IMG/VR virus record: IMGVR_UViG_3300006080_000169
Coordinates: 1-24,940 of that record
Direction: 5' to 3' (one strand)
Length of the DNA stretch: 24,940 nucleotides
DNA from: a virus
Shown here: positions 14,451 to 21,742 of the stretch, in pieces
How the letters are laid out: every line of letters starts with the position of its first letter
Numbering within the stretch: position 1 is the stretch's first letter
Position numbers and translations under genes: made by a program
The notes under the pieces: generated by a model
Told to the model about the DNA's origin: nothing
Databases searched by the model: none
The model's input: the letters and a program-made list of their open reading frames with translations, nothing else

Positions 14451-16718
14451 TTAATGTATCTGTGTCCAGACTTCCCCGAACTGAGGAGGGTCTGGTACTA
14501 TGGTAAAGTCTCTTCCATTTATTACATAGGTCTGTGTGAGTGCCGACACCACTTGGTCTGACACTTCATCCTTTATAGAGGGTAGGCATTGAAAGAGTAT
14601 TTCGTCGTGGATAGGGCATAGTATTTCAAACACCCCTTCCTTTGTATGCTTCTCCTCTAATATGTCTAGTCCTCTATGCAAGTACTCTGAACTCATGTTC
14701 TGTGGCTTGGAACTGATGACAGTGTTTAAGGTAGGCTTGTGTGAGGCAGGGTTGTTAAACACTTGTTTTGTCCACCCCCATGGTGTAGTTATTTTACCTG
14801 TAAGTAGTACTTCTTTTATCAAGTCCTTGTACCAACCTTCCATAGAGATTCTAGGGTAGGTTCTTCTGAATTGCTTTAGTAGGTGCATCGCCACTTGAAT
14901 AGGTTGCCATGCTGTAGGTAGGGCAAGTAAGATTTGCGCCCTTATGATGTTATCAACACCCATAGTCTGTAGTAGTATGAATGCCCCCATGTTATAGTTA
15001 GCACCGTGGTTGACTGGCTTTGCTAGTTGCCTTAGAGCCTTGGTTACTTCTTCATAAGGAACACCGAAGAACTTGGATGCGTTGTTCTTATGAAAGTCTA
15101 GGTCTGATTCTACTGCTTCTATGAGTGCCTCGTCCTCTGATATGTACCCTGTGAAGCGTGACTCAGACTGGGGCAAGTCACATGAACCCATTATCATACC
15201 TTCATCTGGTACGATGAATGAACGTGCTGAAGGTAGTGGGTCTTCATCGCCAGTGTTCCTAGTGAATACCATTACAGCTTGACCTAGCTTTGGAGAATTC
15301 TTTAACTTCTTGCCTGACTTTCCCACCACTGGAGATGCCCACAAGTCGGAAGTATTAGATGCCCACCTATCAGATGTAGTTCCTAGTACATTAAGTCCAT
15401 AAAGAAGTCTCCCATTATCTGTGAGTTCCGCTTCTAGGTATGTTCCTATGAGCTTATTAGCACGTCGTACTTCTGTTATTAGTTCTATGATCTTGTGATT
15501 GAATGTACTTAGTCTGGATACTTTGTCCAGTACGTCTGCATCTGCATTAGTTACCTTCATCTGCTTGTAAGTTAGTACCTTCATAAGTTGAAGAGACTGC
15601 TTGGGGGATGCAGGATTGAAGTCTTCAGAGCCTAGGGATGTTCGCAATTCTAAGAGTAGGGCATCCCTATGAGGTACAGCCATATCAAGTGCATCTTGCA
15701 ACCTCTTGGCAGAAGTGTTCATACCTCGTAGTCCGTACTTAACAGCATGGTGTCCACGTTTCATTTTGTATACGGATGCTTCCTTAGCCCATGAGGGAGT
15801 ATGCCTAATAAGGAATAGAAATGATAGTGCTGTGTAGTACACGTCTCTTGCATTGTACTGTATCTTATCTGTTCTGTTGGTAGACTTCCTACCTTCCTTC
15901 CAGTACTTGGAGTCTCGTACACAGAAGGCAGTCACATGTCCTAGAGTCTTTCTCATGTCATGAAACCATGAGTGGAATAGTACCATAGTGTCGAAGGTGT
16001 ATGCCCTAGGTGGTAGCCCCCACTTTAAAAGTAACGTAGAGTCATACCTTCCACCGTGCATTATCTTGGGGGTATCTGATGCGAGCAAGTCTCTACATAT
16101 CTCCCATTGCTCTATAGTCTCTAATGGAACTACGAAGGTTGACAAGGATAAGTCTTTCTTTATGTAAGAGAAGCCTATCATTGTTATGAGGTTAGTCTCC
16201 TCTGAGTGATCTGTGTGAGGTATAGTCTCTATATCTACTGCTACTGCTATAGGGTCGGAAGGGACTAGGGGTACAAGTGCGTCTTTGTACTTGACCTCAA
16301 TGTAAGACAGTGGACTTTGGGGAGGAAAGATTTCGGGTCTAGTCAACTTGGCAATGTACTGAGAAGTCAACACGCAATACTTCACATCATAAGGTGCATA
16401 CTTAATAGTGTCTATTATTAATATGGTAGCACCCTTGTACTTAAAGACACTACCTGCATAAGTGAAAGGTGTAGCCTTATGGTCTTTAGTTAGGAACTTT
16501 AGTATGTCCGCCCTAGTGGTTATAATAACCTTGTGGTTCTTAACTACCTTAGATAGGGTCGGCATAGGGTACTTGGTATAAGTCGCCGCTATACTTGAGG
16601 GGGCTATATTGTTTATGAAGCTGGTATAGTTCTTTTCATATACATTGAGCAACCAAAGAATCCTAGTAGACTCCTTGTTGTTAGATACGTTAGTACCTAC
16701 GTCTGACATTAGGCTCAC
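14451..16718 (-). CDS. Family A DNA polymerase with 3'-5' exonuclease domain (755 aa)
   Basis: This copies the phage genome. The proofreading domain shows Exo I DIET (D162, E164), Exo II GGRYDS (D226) and Exo III YNARD (Y288, D292). The polymerase domain shows the T-x-D-R-W-x-S element (447-454), motif A CDLPQSESR (D514, E519, R521), motif B RQLAKPVNHGANY (R563, K567, Y575) and motif C HDE (704-706). All catalytic residues are present. There is no 5'-nuclease domain. His571 occupies the position equivalent to E. coli Pol I Phe762, where Phe, Tyr or Leu is usual. The start is a GTG (16716-16718) with GAGGA 7 nt upstream and a GTGA overlap with the preceding stop; an ATG at 16707-16709 is the alternative. 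Confidence 0.95.
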   Translation of the reverse strand: MSLMSDVGTNVSNNKESTRILWLLNVYEKNYTSFINNIAPSSIAATYTKYPMPTLSKVVKNHKVIITTRADILKFLTKDHKATPFTYAGSVFKYKGATILIIDTIKYAPYDVKYCVLTSQYIAKLTRPEIFPPQSPLSYIEVKYKDALVPLVPSDPIAVAVDIETIPHTDHSEETNLITMIGFSYIKKDLSLSTFVVPLETIEQWEICRDLLASDTPKIMHGGRYDSTLLLKWGLPPRAYTFDTMVLFHSWFHDMRKTLGHVTAFCVRDSKYWKEGRKSTNRTDKIQYNARDVYYTALSFLFLIRHTPSWAKEASVYKMKRGHHAVKYGLRGMNTSAKRLQDALDMAVPHRDALLLELRTSLGSEDFNPASPKQSLQLMKVLTYKQMKVTNADADVLDKVSRLSTFNHKIIELITEVRRANKLIGTYLEAELTDNGRLLYGLNVLGTTSDRWASNTSDLWASPVVGKSGKKLKNSPKLGQAVMVFTRNTGDEDPLPSARSFIVPDEGMIMGSCDLPQSESRFTGYISEDEALIEAVESDLDFHKNNASKFFGVPYEEVTKALRQLAKPVNHGANYNMGAFILLQTMGVDNIIRAQILLALPTAWQPIQVAMHLLKQFRRTYPRISMEGWYKDLIKEVLLTGKITTPWGWTKQVFNNPASHKPTLNTVISSKPQNMSSEYLHRGLDILEEKHTKEGVFEILCPIHDEILFQCLPSIKDEVSDQVVSALTQTYVINGRDFTIVPDPPQFGEVWTQIH

Positions 16719-17005
16719 TTCTTAATCCTCTTTAAGGTATGGAAGTCTACGAGTCTACCCTTCCAGTCCATTAGCCTACCACCGTCTCTATGGTAGTAAC
16801 CCTTCCTATTCTGTGGGGTGTCTTTAATGTAGTACTTTCTTAGAGACTTTAGTTTCTCCTTCTCCTCTAAGTACAGTAATAAGGTTGACTCCCTGATCTC
16901 GTAGTTAGAAGGTCTTATCCACTCAGTTCTATATAGCTTAGTGACTTCTGTTTGTACTTCTAGCGGTGACTTGTACCTGAAAAAATCTAGTATAGCTTGT
17001 AGCAT
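16715..17005 (-). CDS. Unknown basic protein upstream of the polymerase (96 aa)
   Basis: The first gene after the terminator at 17031-17066, with AGGGG 8 nt before its ATG (17003-17005). It is rich in Lys/Arg/Tyr, mostly helical in residues 1-60 (LLLYLEEKEKLKSLRKYY), and ends in a basic segment with Trp/His. Its stop overlaps the polymerase GTG by 4 nt, so translation is coupled and a polymerase-accessory role is possible. No family recognised. Confidence 0.7.
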   Translation of the reverse strand: MLQAILDFFRYKSPLEVQTEVTKLYRTEWIRPSNYEIRESTLLLYLEEKEKLKSLRKYYIKDTPQNRKGYYHRDGGRLMDWKGRLVDFHTLKRIKK

Positions 17006-17022
17006 TTTAAATACCCCTATGT

Positions 17023-17031
17023 GTTATACCA
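17023..17031 (-). promoter_or_regulatory. Putative extended -10 promoter for the polymerase operon
   Basis: On the - strand TGG-TATAAC fits the extended -10 form TGnTATAAT, with no good -35. It lies immediately after the terminator T-run and about 20 nt before the first gene of the next block, the place where a new promoter would be needed. Confidence 0.35.
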
Positions 17032-17066
17032 AAAAAGGGAGTGCAAGGAATTACCCCTACACTCCC
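17031..17066 (-). terminator. Rho-independent terminator after the SSB-like gene
   Basis: On the - strand GGGAGTG (17060-17066) pairs with CACTCCC (17037-17043), with extra pairing possible inside the 16-nt loop, followed by six Ts (17031-17036). Upstream, between the SSB stop and this stem, is another small inverted repeat (CCTCAA/TTGAGG, 17072-17085). The element separates the recombination block from the polymerase block. Confidence 0.85.
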
Positions 17067-17111
17067 AGATGCCTCAAGGTTGAGGACTTTCTCTTACAGG
17101 ATTAGTTACCC

Positions 17112-17642
17112 TTAGTCTAATTCAGCATTGTTGATGAACGAGTTTACATAAGGCTCACCTGCATCATTAGTGGCTGAAGACTCTTTGGTTACAATGTCAC
17201 AGTTGAAAGTAACACCTTCACCTAGTTGCTCTGCAATCTCCTTGGGGGAAGTAGTATCGAGCATATCTCCGAAGTCTTTGACCAGCTTGGTGAAGCCTCC
17301 GAAGTCTCTTGCTGTACCGCTAGGGGTAGTGTGCTTGCCATGACATGCGTACTCTTCCTTGGTGTCCTTGTCAGTACGGATAATGTCATAGGTGAACTCC
17401 ATAGTGTCACCTTCTTTGGGTTCTTTATCATCGTCTGATGTAAGATCAATGATAGTGTCTGATGACACAGACAGCTTAACCGATGCAAACTTCCAAAGTC
17501 CGTCACCCTTCTTACCCACAGTCTTAACTTCTAGTACTGCCTCTAGGTTCTTATATTCGCCAGAAGGGAAGGGGGAGAAAGAAGGCATAGTACCTAGTTC
17601 CGCTTCGTCAACTTCAAATATGTCTAGTTCTAAATCACTCAT
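17112..17642 (-). CDS. Putative single-stranded DNA-binding protein (176 aa)
   Basis: The ATG at 17640-17642 follows AGGAG. The protein is strongly acidic at both ends (MSDLELDIFEVDEAEL; ending NNAELD) with a beta-rich centre (EAVLEVKTVG, LWKFASVKLSV, MEFTYDIIRTD), as expected of an OB-fold SSB with an acidic protein-interaction tail. In many phages a protein of this type lies next to the Sak4-like ATPase, as it does here. It has an isolated position with its own terminator, consistent with high expression. There is no decisive motif, so SSB is inferred from context, size and charge pattern. Confidence 0.55.
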   Translation of the reverse strand: MSDLELDIFEVDEAELGTMPSFSPFPSGEYKNLEAVLEVKTVGKKGDGLWKFASVKLSVSSDTIIDLTSDDDKEPKEGDTMEFTYDIIRTDKDTKEEYACHGKHTTPSGTARDFGGFTKLVKDFGDMLDTTSPKEIAEQLGEGVTFNCDIVTKESSATNDAGEPYVNSFINNAELD

Positions 17643-17666
17643 GTTAGTATCTCCTGATACTTGGTT

Positions 17667-17693
17667 GCACTGTTAGAAAAGGGGGAACAGTGC
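17667..17693 (-). repeat. Perfect 8-bp inverted repeat in the leader of the SSB-like gene
   Basis: GCACTGTT (17667-17674) and AACAGTGC (17686-17693) flank an 11-nt purine-rich loop (on the + strand). It lies in the 67-nt gap between the ATPase stop and the SSB-like start. No T-run follows on the - strand, so it is not a standard terminator. An operator or an mRNA-processing/stabilising hairpin is possible. Confidence 0.5.
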
Positions 17694-17709
17694 TTATACC
17701 CCATATAAA

Positions 17710-18498
17710 TTATTTAAGTAGTAGGTGTAGTTCGTCCATTTCTATCTTACCCACACCTGCTCTGTTCTTAGCTACAGCCTTGGAGTCTACGGCAGTTATG
17801 TCTATGCCATACTTGCGATTCCTAGAGTGCATGTGAACTACTGTTGAGAAGTACTTGGCAAAGGTGTTGGCATAGGAACGTGTACCTAGTGCAGGGAACA
17901 CAGAGTCCCCATCCTTAGCCTCATCTTCATGGAATATCATTACTACCTTCAGAGGTATGAGGGAGGCTACTTGAATCTTAGTACCTATGATGTCCCAGAT
18001 ACCCCTGATCTGATTCCACTGATCGAAGGTAGCTTTCTGGTTAGACTTCCATGCACCCTTAGAAGTACCGTAGACCATAGACCTTATGGATACGTCTATC
18101 TGTGAGCCAGAGTCGAATATCACTATGGTGTCCTTAGGTAGCTTAGCAAGGTTATAGGTAGTCTCTTCTCCCTCTTTGTCCTTACATACTGAGCACTTAG
18201 TCTTGCCATGTGTATGACATAGGGTAACGTCCTTTAAATCAAAGAGGTCACGTATAACTGTCCATGCTCTAGGGTCGTCAACTGTGTCGAAGATAGGTTG
18301 GTAGTCTATGTTGTCAGGGTTTAGGAACTCTCTGTTACCTTCTGCAACTAGGGTAGAGCCACCATTCTCTAGGTCAAAGTACAGCAGCTTGTAGTGCTTA
18401 GATAGAGTACCAGCTAGTCTTGTCTTGCCACAACCTGATGCTCCGTATAAGAGGACTGATGATGCCTCTGTTGATCTTGATTCTAGTAGCTTAGGCAT
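17710..18498 (-). CDS. Sak4/RecA-like recombination ATPase (262 aa)
   Basis: A single P-loop domain: Walker A GASGCGKT at residues 19-26, an acidic strand LLYFDLENG at about 38-46, and Walker B TIVIFDSG (D129). The size and the short RecA-core layout fit Sak4-type (AAA_24) phage proteins, which promote single-strand annealing together with the phage SSB. Between the strands sits a Cys/His cluster (C94, H95, H97, C102, C105) of zinc-knuckle type. The ATG at 18496-18498 follows AAAGGAG with a 7-nt spacer. The gene lies directly upstream of the SSB-like gene and near a Cas4-like nuclease, forming a recombination set. The fold is secure; the exact role is inferred. Confidence 0.8.
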   Translation of the reverse strand: MPKLLESRSTEASSVLLYGASGCGKTRLAGTLSKHYKLLYFDLENGGSTLVAEGNREFLNPDNIDYQPIFDTVDDPRAWTVIRDLFDLKDVTLCHTHGKTKCSVCKDKEGEETTYNLAKLPKDTIVIFDSGSQIDVSIRSMVYGTSKGAWKSNQKATFDQWNQIRGIWDIIGTKIQVASLIPLKVVMIFHEDEAKDGDSVFPALGTRSYANTFAKYFSTVVHMHSRNRKYGIDITAVDSKAVAKNRAGVGKIEMDELHLLLK

Positions 18499-18748
18499 GT
18501 AGTACTCCTTTATTCATGGTTTCTTTGATCTCTTTAACGTATGCTAGTAGCATTTCAACTGAGGCTTCATCCTGTTTTAGTACTTCAGCAGTCTCCTCTG
18601 TCTTAGGGTTAGCTTCTATATTAGAACCCATTAGGTTGAAACCTGCAACGAAGGCTATGGCTACTGCCGTCTTTCTAAAGGGGTCTTCTACCTCCTCACA
18701 TAGCTTTCGCATTTCTGTTTCTAGGTCTAGGGGTTTGTTGATTTTCAT
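18491..18748 (-). CDS. Unknown small protein (85 aa)
   Basis: The ATG at 18746-18748 has AGAAGG upstream; the end overlaps the ATPase start by 8 nt. The sequence is acidic and helical with a moderately hydrophobic middle (TAVAIAFVAGFNLMGS, about residues 27-42) that is short for a membrane span. It sits between the nuclease and the recombination ATPase and is likely co-expressed with both. No family recognised. Confidence 0.65.
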   Translation of the reverse strand: MKINKPLDLETEMRKLCEEVEDPFRKTAVAIAFVAGFNLMGSNIEANPKTEETAEVLKQDEASVEMLLAYVKEIKETMNKGVLHA

Positions 18749-18760
18749 ACTTGATACCTT

Positions 18761-19621
18761 CTATAATTCGAGCACAATGTCGTACTCTTTGGGGGGTACA
18801 TCACCTAAGTCTCTCTTAGGGATGCTCTTGTGACAATCTCCATAGGCAGGGCATAGGAAGCTATAACTCATACAGCTTCTACCGTTCCTAGGGAAAGTGT
18901 TGTAGTCGTCCATTAGTCTTATAGACTGGAACGAAATTAGTAGGGAGTTGTAGAACTCCTCGAAGTCCTTCTCTGTTCTTTCATAGACACTATAGTGCCA
19001 CGATGAACCACTTGCTGTAGCACTTAATACGGGGTAGAACACCTCACTCTCGAAGTTGTCTAGTGTCTTGGCTACTGCTAAGTACCCTACGTCTTGCTTA
19101 GAGTTCATGAACTTAGCAGGGTGGAATGAAGCTCCCATTGTCTTACACTCTACTACCATGAATCGCCCAGACTCAGGGTGCATCATGATAACATCAATGT
19201 ACCCTACGTAGTGTCCGTAGTTTGGCAGTATGACTTTGAATGATACTTCTGAGGCAGGCTTACCATTGATCGAGGCTATTACCCAACCTGAATCTCGAAG
19301 TTGCCTAGCCTTTATTTGGAACTCCTCTAGTGCAGAGAAAGCTCCTACTAGGGACTTACCTCTGTAGCCTTCGTATAGGGGTATCTCTCCAGATGGAGAC
19401 CATGTTCTAAATGCTACGTCATATGCGCCTGTTAGGTCGTCAGGGTGGTGCATCAAGTATGCAACTCCATCACCTATGGCTGAGCCGAACGTAGTGTGTA
19501 TAGTGTCATGTCGTTCTTGAAGTGGTTGGTAGTTTAGTAACTTATACAGCTCATACTTCCTTGCACAATTTACAAGTAGAGAGTCTGATGAATAACTAAG
19601 GGGGTAGTCTGTTTGTTTCAT
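18761..19621 (-). CDS. RecB/Cas4-like PD-(D/E)XK nuclease, probable Fe-S protein (286 aa)
   Basis: The nuclease motifs appear in order: a Gly-rich helix FGSAIGDG (45-52), motif II GYIDV (D143), motif III VECK (E158, K160) and the Q-x3-Y element (Q176, Y180) diagnostic of the RecB/Cas4 group. One N-terminal cysteine (C19) and three C-terminal cysteines (C250, C257, C263) are spaced like the 4Fe-4S ligands of Cas4, AddB and related enzymes. Such enzymes process DNA ends, often with a helicase. The 1-nt overlap with the preceding gene and the nearby Sak4-like ATPase and SSB-like protein point to phage recombination or end resection. No cas1/cas2 or CRISPR array is present, so it is not an adaptation module. 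Confidence 0.85.
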   Translation of the reverse strand: MKQTDYPLSYSSDSLLVNCARKYELYKLLNYQPLQERHDTIHTTFGSAIGDGVAYLMHHPDDLTGAYDVAFRTWSPSGEIPLYEGYRGKSLVGAFSALEEFQIKARQLRDSGWVIASINGKPASEVSFKVILPNYGHYVGYIDVIMMHPESGRFMVVECKTMGASFHPAKFMNSKQDVGYLAVAKTLDNFESEVFYPVLSATASGSSWHYSVYERTEKDFEEFYNSLLISFQSIRLMDDYNTFPRNGRSCMSYSFLCPAYGDCHKSIPKRDLGDVPPKEYDIVLEL

Positions 19622-19959
19622 TAGAAGTGTTCCTCTTTTGCTTCGTCATCGTCCTCGTAAGTACTAGGGGGTTCTACTCCCCAGTGTCTCCATGAGGTTC
19701 TTTTTGCTGTGAACATTAGGGTATTTATTTCTGAATCTAATACAGTCTGATGAAGAGGTGAGACTACCACAAGATCAACTTCCGAATAGTTCCCCTCTTC
19801 AGGTGCAACATGTACAACGTCTAACATGTAGATACCATGTTGCTTGTTTACAGACTGTAGTACCCCATAGTATAGTTCTTTGTTAAAGGATATTAATGCT
19901 TCTTCCTTTAGTACTGTTAGGTTAGTTTCAGTCCTAAGTGTTGTGTATTCATCACTCAT
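19621..19959 (-). CDS. Unknown acidic protein (112 aa)
   Basis: The ATG at 19957-19959 forms ATGA with the preceding stop, and the end shares one base with the nuclease start (TAATG). The core has beta-strand-like segments (GVLQSVNKQHGIYMLDVVHV, VDLVVVSPL), and the last 15 residues are very acidic (STYEDDDEAKEEHF). I do not recognise a family. Position suggests an accessory to the nuclease or an early host-directed protein. Confidence 0.65.
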   Translation of the reverse strand: MSDEYTTLRTETNLTVLKEEALISFNKELYYGVLQSVNKQHGIYMLDVVHVAPEEGNYSEVDLVVVSPLHQTVLDSEINTLMFTAKRTSWRHWGVEPPSTYEDDDEAKEEHF

Positions 19960-20306
19960 ATCAAGCCACCTAAGTCTGGCAAGTGTTCTTTCTTAGTCTT
20001 CTTAGGTGTTTTCTTCTTGGTAACTACATCATCTAAGAACGTACCAGCTAGAAGTTCCAAACCTTTGAAGTACTTAGCCCTTGCTTCTGGTGTTAGGATT
20101 ACTACTATGCGAGGGTCGTCGCTGAATGACTTGTGTAGGTTGTGCATATAGTCTTTGAGCTTACCCAGAGAGCCTGCATCATAGTTCTCTATCAAGTCCG
20201 CTTGCTCTCTTATCATAGCTTCAACTTCTTCGTAGTTCTTAGCTTGGGATTCGGGAACTTCCTCGTTCATAGGTAGGTCGAATATTTTTAAATCAATGTT
20301 AGCCAT
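19956..20306 (-). CDS. Unknown protein with basic C-terminus (116 aa)
   Basis: The ATG at 20304-20306 follows GAGGA with an 8-nt spacer. The N-terminal half is acidic and helical (EEVEAMIREQADLIENYD); a strand RIVVILTPEARAKYF lies near residues 66-80; and a Lys/Thr-rich segment (VTKKKTPKKTKKEH) precedes the end, perhaps contacting nucleic acid. No family recognised. Confidence 0.65.
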   Translation of the reverse strand: MANIDLKIFDLPMNEEVPESQAKNYEEVEAMIREQADLIENYDAGSLGKLKDYMHNLHKSFSDDPRIVVILTPEARAKYFKGLELLAGTFLDDVVTKKKTPKKTKKEHLPDLGGLI

Positions 20307-20307
20307 G

Positions 20308-20628
20308 TTATAAATCCTCTAATGGGGGTAAGTCTTCTAATAAGTTCAATGAGTTATCTGGTTCTATGCAGTTACCTGATACTGCTAGTACTAGGACTGT
20401 TCTTAATTTTGCTACTAGGGTACTGGTGTCTTTGTCTTCTGTGAAGCATAGAGAGCCTAGGTGCTTCTTGGTCGCTAAGCTCTCTCTGTTATACTTGTTT
20501 CTTAGGGAGGTCTTTATGTACTTAAAGTGCTTAGGTGCTACCTTGAAAGATAGGAAGGCATCCTCCCCCTCTAAGGCTTTGTCTCTAAGTGCCCTCCAGT
20601 AAGTGCTACTTAGTCTCATTAGACTCAT
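20308..20628 (-). CDS. Unknown protein, possible paralogue of the gene at 20992 (106 aa)
   Basis: Two near ATGs (20626-20628 and 20617-20619) lie inside the preceding gene and neither has a good ribosome binding site, so translation is probably coupled. Residues 9-60 contain T-x-W, F-x-F-x-V and L-R-x-K-Y spacings also seen in the protein at 20992-21513, suggesting a shared domain. The C-terminus is acidic and Leu-rich (NLLEDLPPLEDL). Function unknown. Confidence 0.6.
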   Translation of the reverse strand: MSLMRLSSTYWRALRDKALEGEDAFLSFKVAPKHFKYIKTSLRNKYNRESLATKKHLGSLCFTEDKDTSTLVAKLRTVLVLAVSGNCIEPDNSLNLLEDLPPLEDL

Positions 20629-20995
20629 TAGCTATAGTCTTTAACTCTTCAAGCTGAGACTCTGAGAATGCCACTGTTCCTAGGTAGCCTTCCTTTTGGA
20701 CTATGGACTTGAAGATGAAGTCGGTATATGTCTCGTATGGAATGACGGCTTTTGTAATACCCCCACTCTTTAATTCTAAGACTTCCCTATCTCCATAGGC
20801 GTACACATCGAAGGTCACGTCCTTGTGGGTATCAGTCCTCTGTTGTCTCTCCTCCTTCTTCTTTTGAAGGTGCTTTAGGTACGGAGTTTCAGGGGTATGT
20901 CCCATATCAACTATGATGGCAACTATTTCTGGCGTACTCTTACCTTCAAACAAGGATAGGAGTTCTGCTGTTGCCTCTGCCTTGGTGTCTCTCAT
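20606..20995 (-). CDS. Unknown protein (129 aa)
   Basis: The ATG at 20993-20995 forms ATGA with the preceding stop. The first 60 residues are helical and end in a strongly basic run (KHLQKKKEERQQR), perhaps a small DNA-binding helical unit; the second half is mixed alpha/beta with strands VTFDVYAYG and REVLELKSGG. It overlaps the next gene by 23 nt. No family recognised. Confidence 0.65.
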   Translation of the reverse strand: MRDTKAEATAELLSLFEGKSTPEIVAIIVDMGHTPETPYLKHLQKKKEERQQRTDTHKDVTFDVYAYGDREVLELKSGGITKAVIPYETYTDFIFKSIVQKEGYLGTVAFSESQLEELKTIANESNETK

Positions 20996-21513
20996 TCTTC
21001 TAAGTCCTCTTGTATGAAGGTTACACCTGTAAGTGTTAGGGGGTAGTCCTCATCTTTTATGTATTCCATTTCAGCTTGGTACAGCCATAGTTCTTTAGGA
21101 GGTAGGTCTAGTTTTACTCTAAGAAGGTATGCCCTACTTCTTGCCGTATTTCTATTACAAGGCTTCCAGTAGTATGTGATAGGTTCTTGGTTAGGCTTTG
21201 ATAGCATGGTAGTTACTTCCATAGACAGTTGCTCTATTGTCATTGGAAGTTGCACTACTATGACTTCTATTTGTGTAGGGTCGTCTGCTGAAGTCTTTAG
21301 TAGTATGTGCATACCATCGCCAGAGTACTTAGACCTAAAGTGTCGCCTTAGAGAGTCGAACCTATTGTGGGCTTTTACCTTAGAGGTAAAGGAAAAAGGC
21401 TCTTGCCCTTTAGGTAGGTTGGCACACACCTCCCCCCATATAGTTTCCGCATCGTCATGAAACACACTTATAGGCTCTTCAGGTGTTGCCATCCAGTCGT
21501 CCATAGTGTTCAT
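20992..21513 (-). CDS. Unknown protein (173 aa), related to the gene at 20308
   Basis: The ATG at 21511-21513 overlaps the preceding TGA (ATGA). Residues 25-75 show T-x-W, F-x-F, KV, then FRSKY, in the same order as in the 106-aa protein downstream, suggesting duplication or a common domain. The remainder has beta-strand segments (IEVIVVQL, ITYYWKP, AYLLRVKLDL) and an acidic end. No catalytic pattern seen and no family recognised. Confidence 0.65.
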   Translation of the reverse strand: MNTMDDWMATPEEPISVFHDDAETIWGEVCANLPKGQEPFSFTSKVKAHNRFDSLRRHFRSKYSGDGMHILLKTSADDPTQIEVIVVQLPMTIEQLSMEVTTMLSKPNQEPITYYWKPCNRNTARSRAYLLRVKLDLPPKELWLYQAEMEYIKDEDYPLTLTGVTFIQEDLEE

Positions 21514-21731
21514 CGTTTTATAGATAGGCGGTATGTATTAACCCCCTCTTCCTTTATCCGTATCATCACTCTGTTGTTAGTACCAAAGCCTGATGACTCT
21601 AGGGAGTATATGTAGGACTCGAAGTTAGGGTACTCTTCTTTTGATACGAAGAGTAGGACTTCCCCACCTTTGGATAGTAGGTCTACTTCTTCCGCTGTCA
21701 TTACAGGGTTGTTATCGTCTGCTGTTATCAT
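21510..21731 (-). CDS. Unknown small protein (73 aa)
   Basis: AAAGGA stands about 8 nt before the ATG at 21729-21731. The short protein alternates helix and strand (TAEEVDLLSKGG, EVLLFVSKEE, NRVMIRIKEEG, YRLSIKR) and looks like a compact globular domain. It is the first of a run of coupled genes. No family recognised. Confidence 0.65.
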   Translation of the reverse strand: MITADDNNPVMTAEEVDLLSKGGEVLLFVSKEEYPNFESYIYSLESSGFGTNNRVMIRIKEEGVNTYRLSIKR

Positions 21732-21742
21732 TGAGTCGTCCT

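Noticed and set aside
17072-17085. CCTCAA/TTGAGG palindrome as a separate terminator
   Set aside because: Short stem with a 2-nt loop and no T-run; the real terminator is just downstream at 17031-17066.
18761-19621. CRISPR-Cas adaptation module
   Set aside because: Only a Cas4-like nuclease is present; no Cas1/Cas2 and no regularly spaced repeats anywhere in the window.
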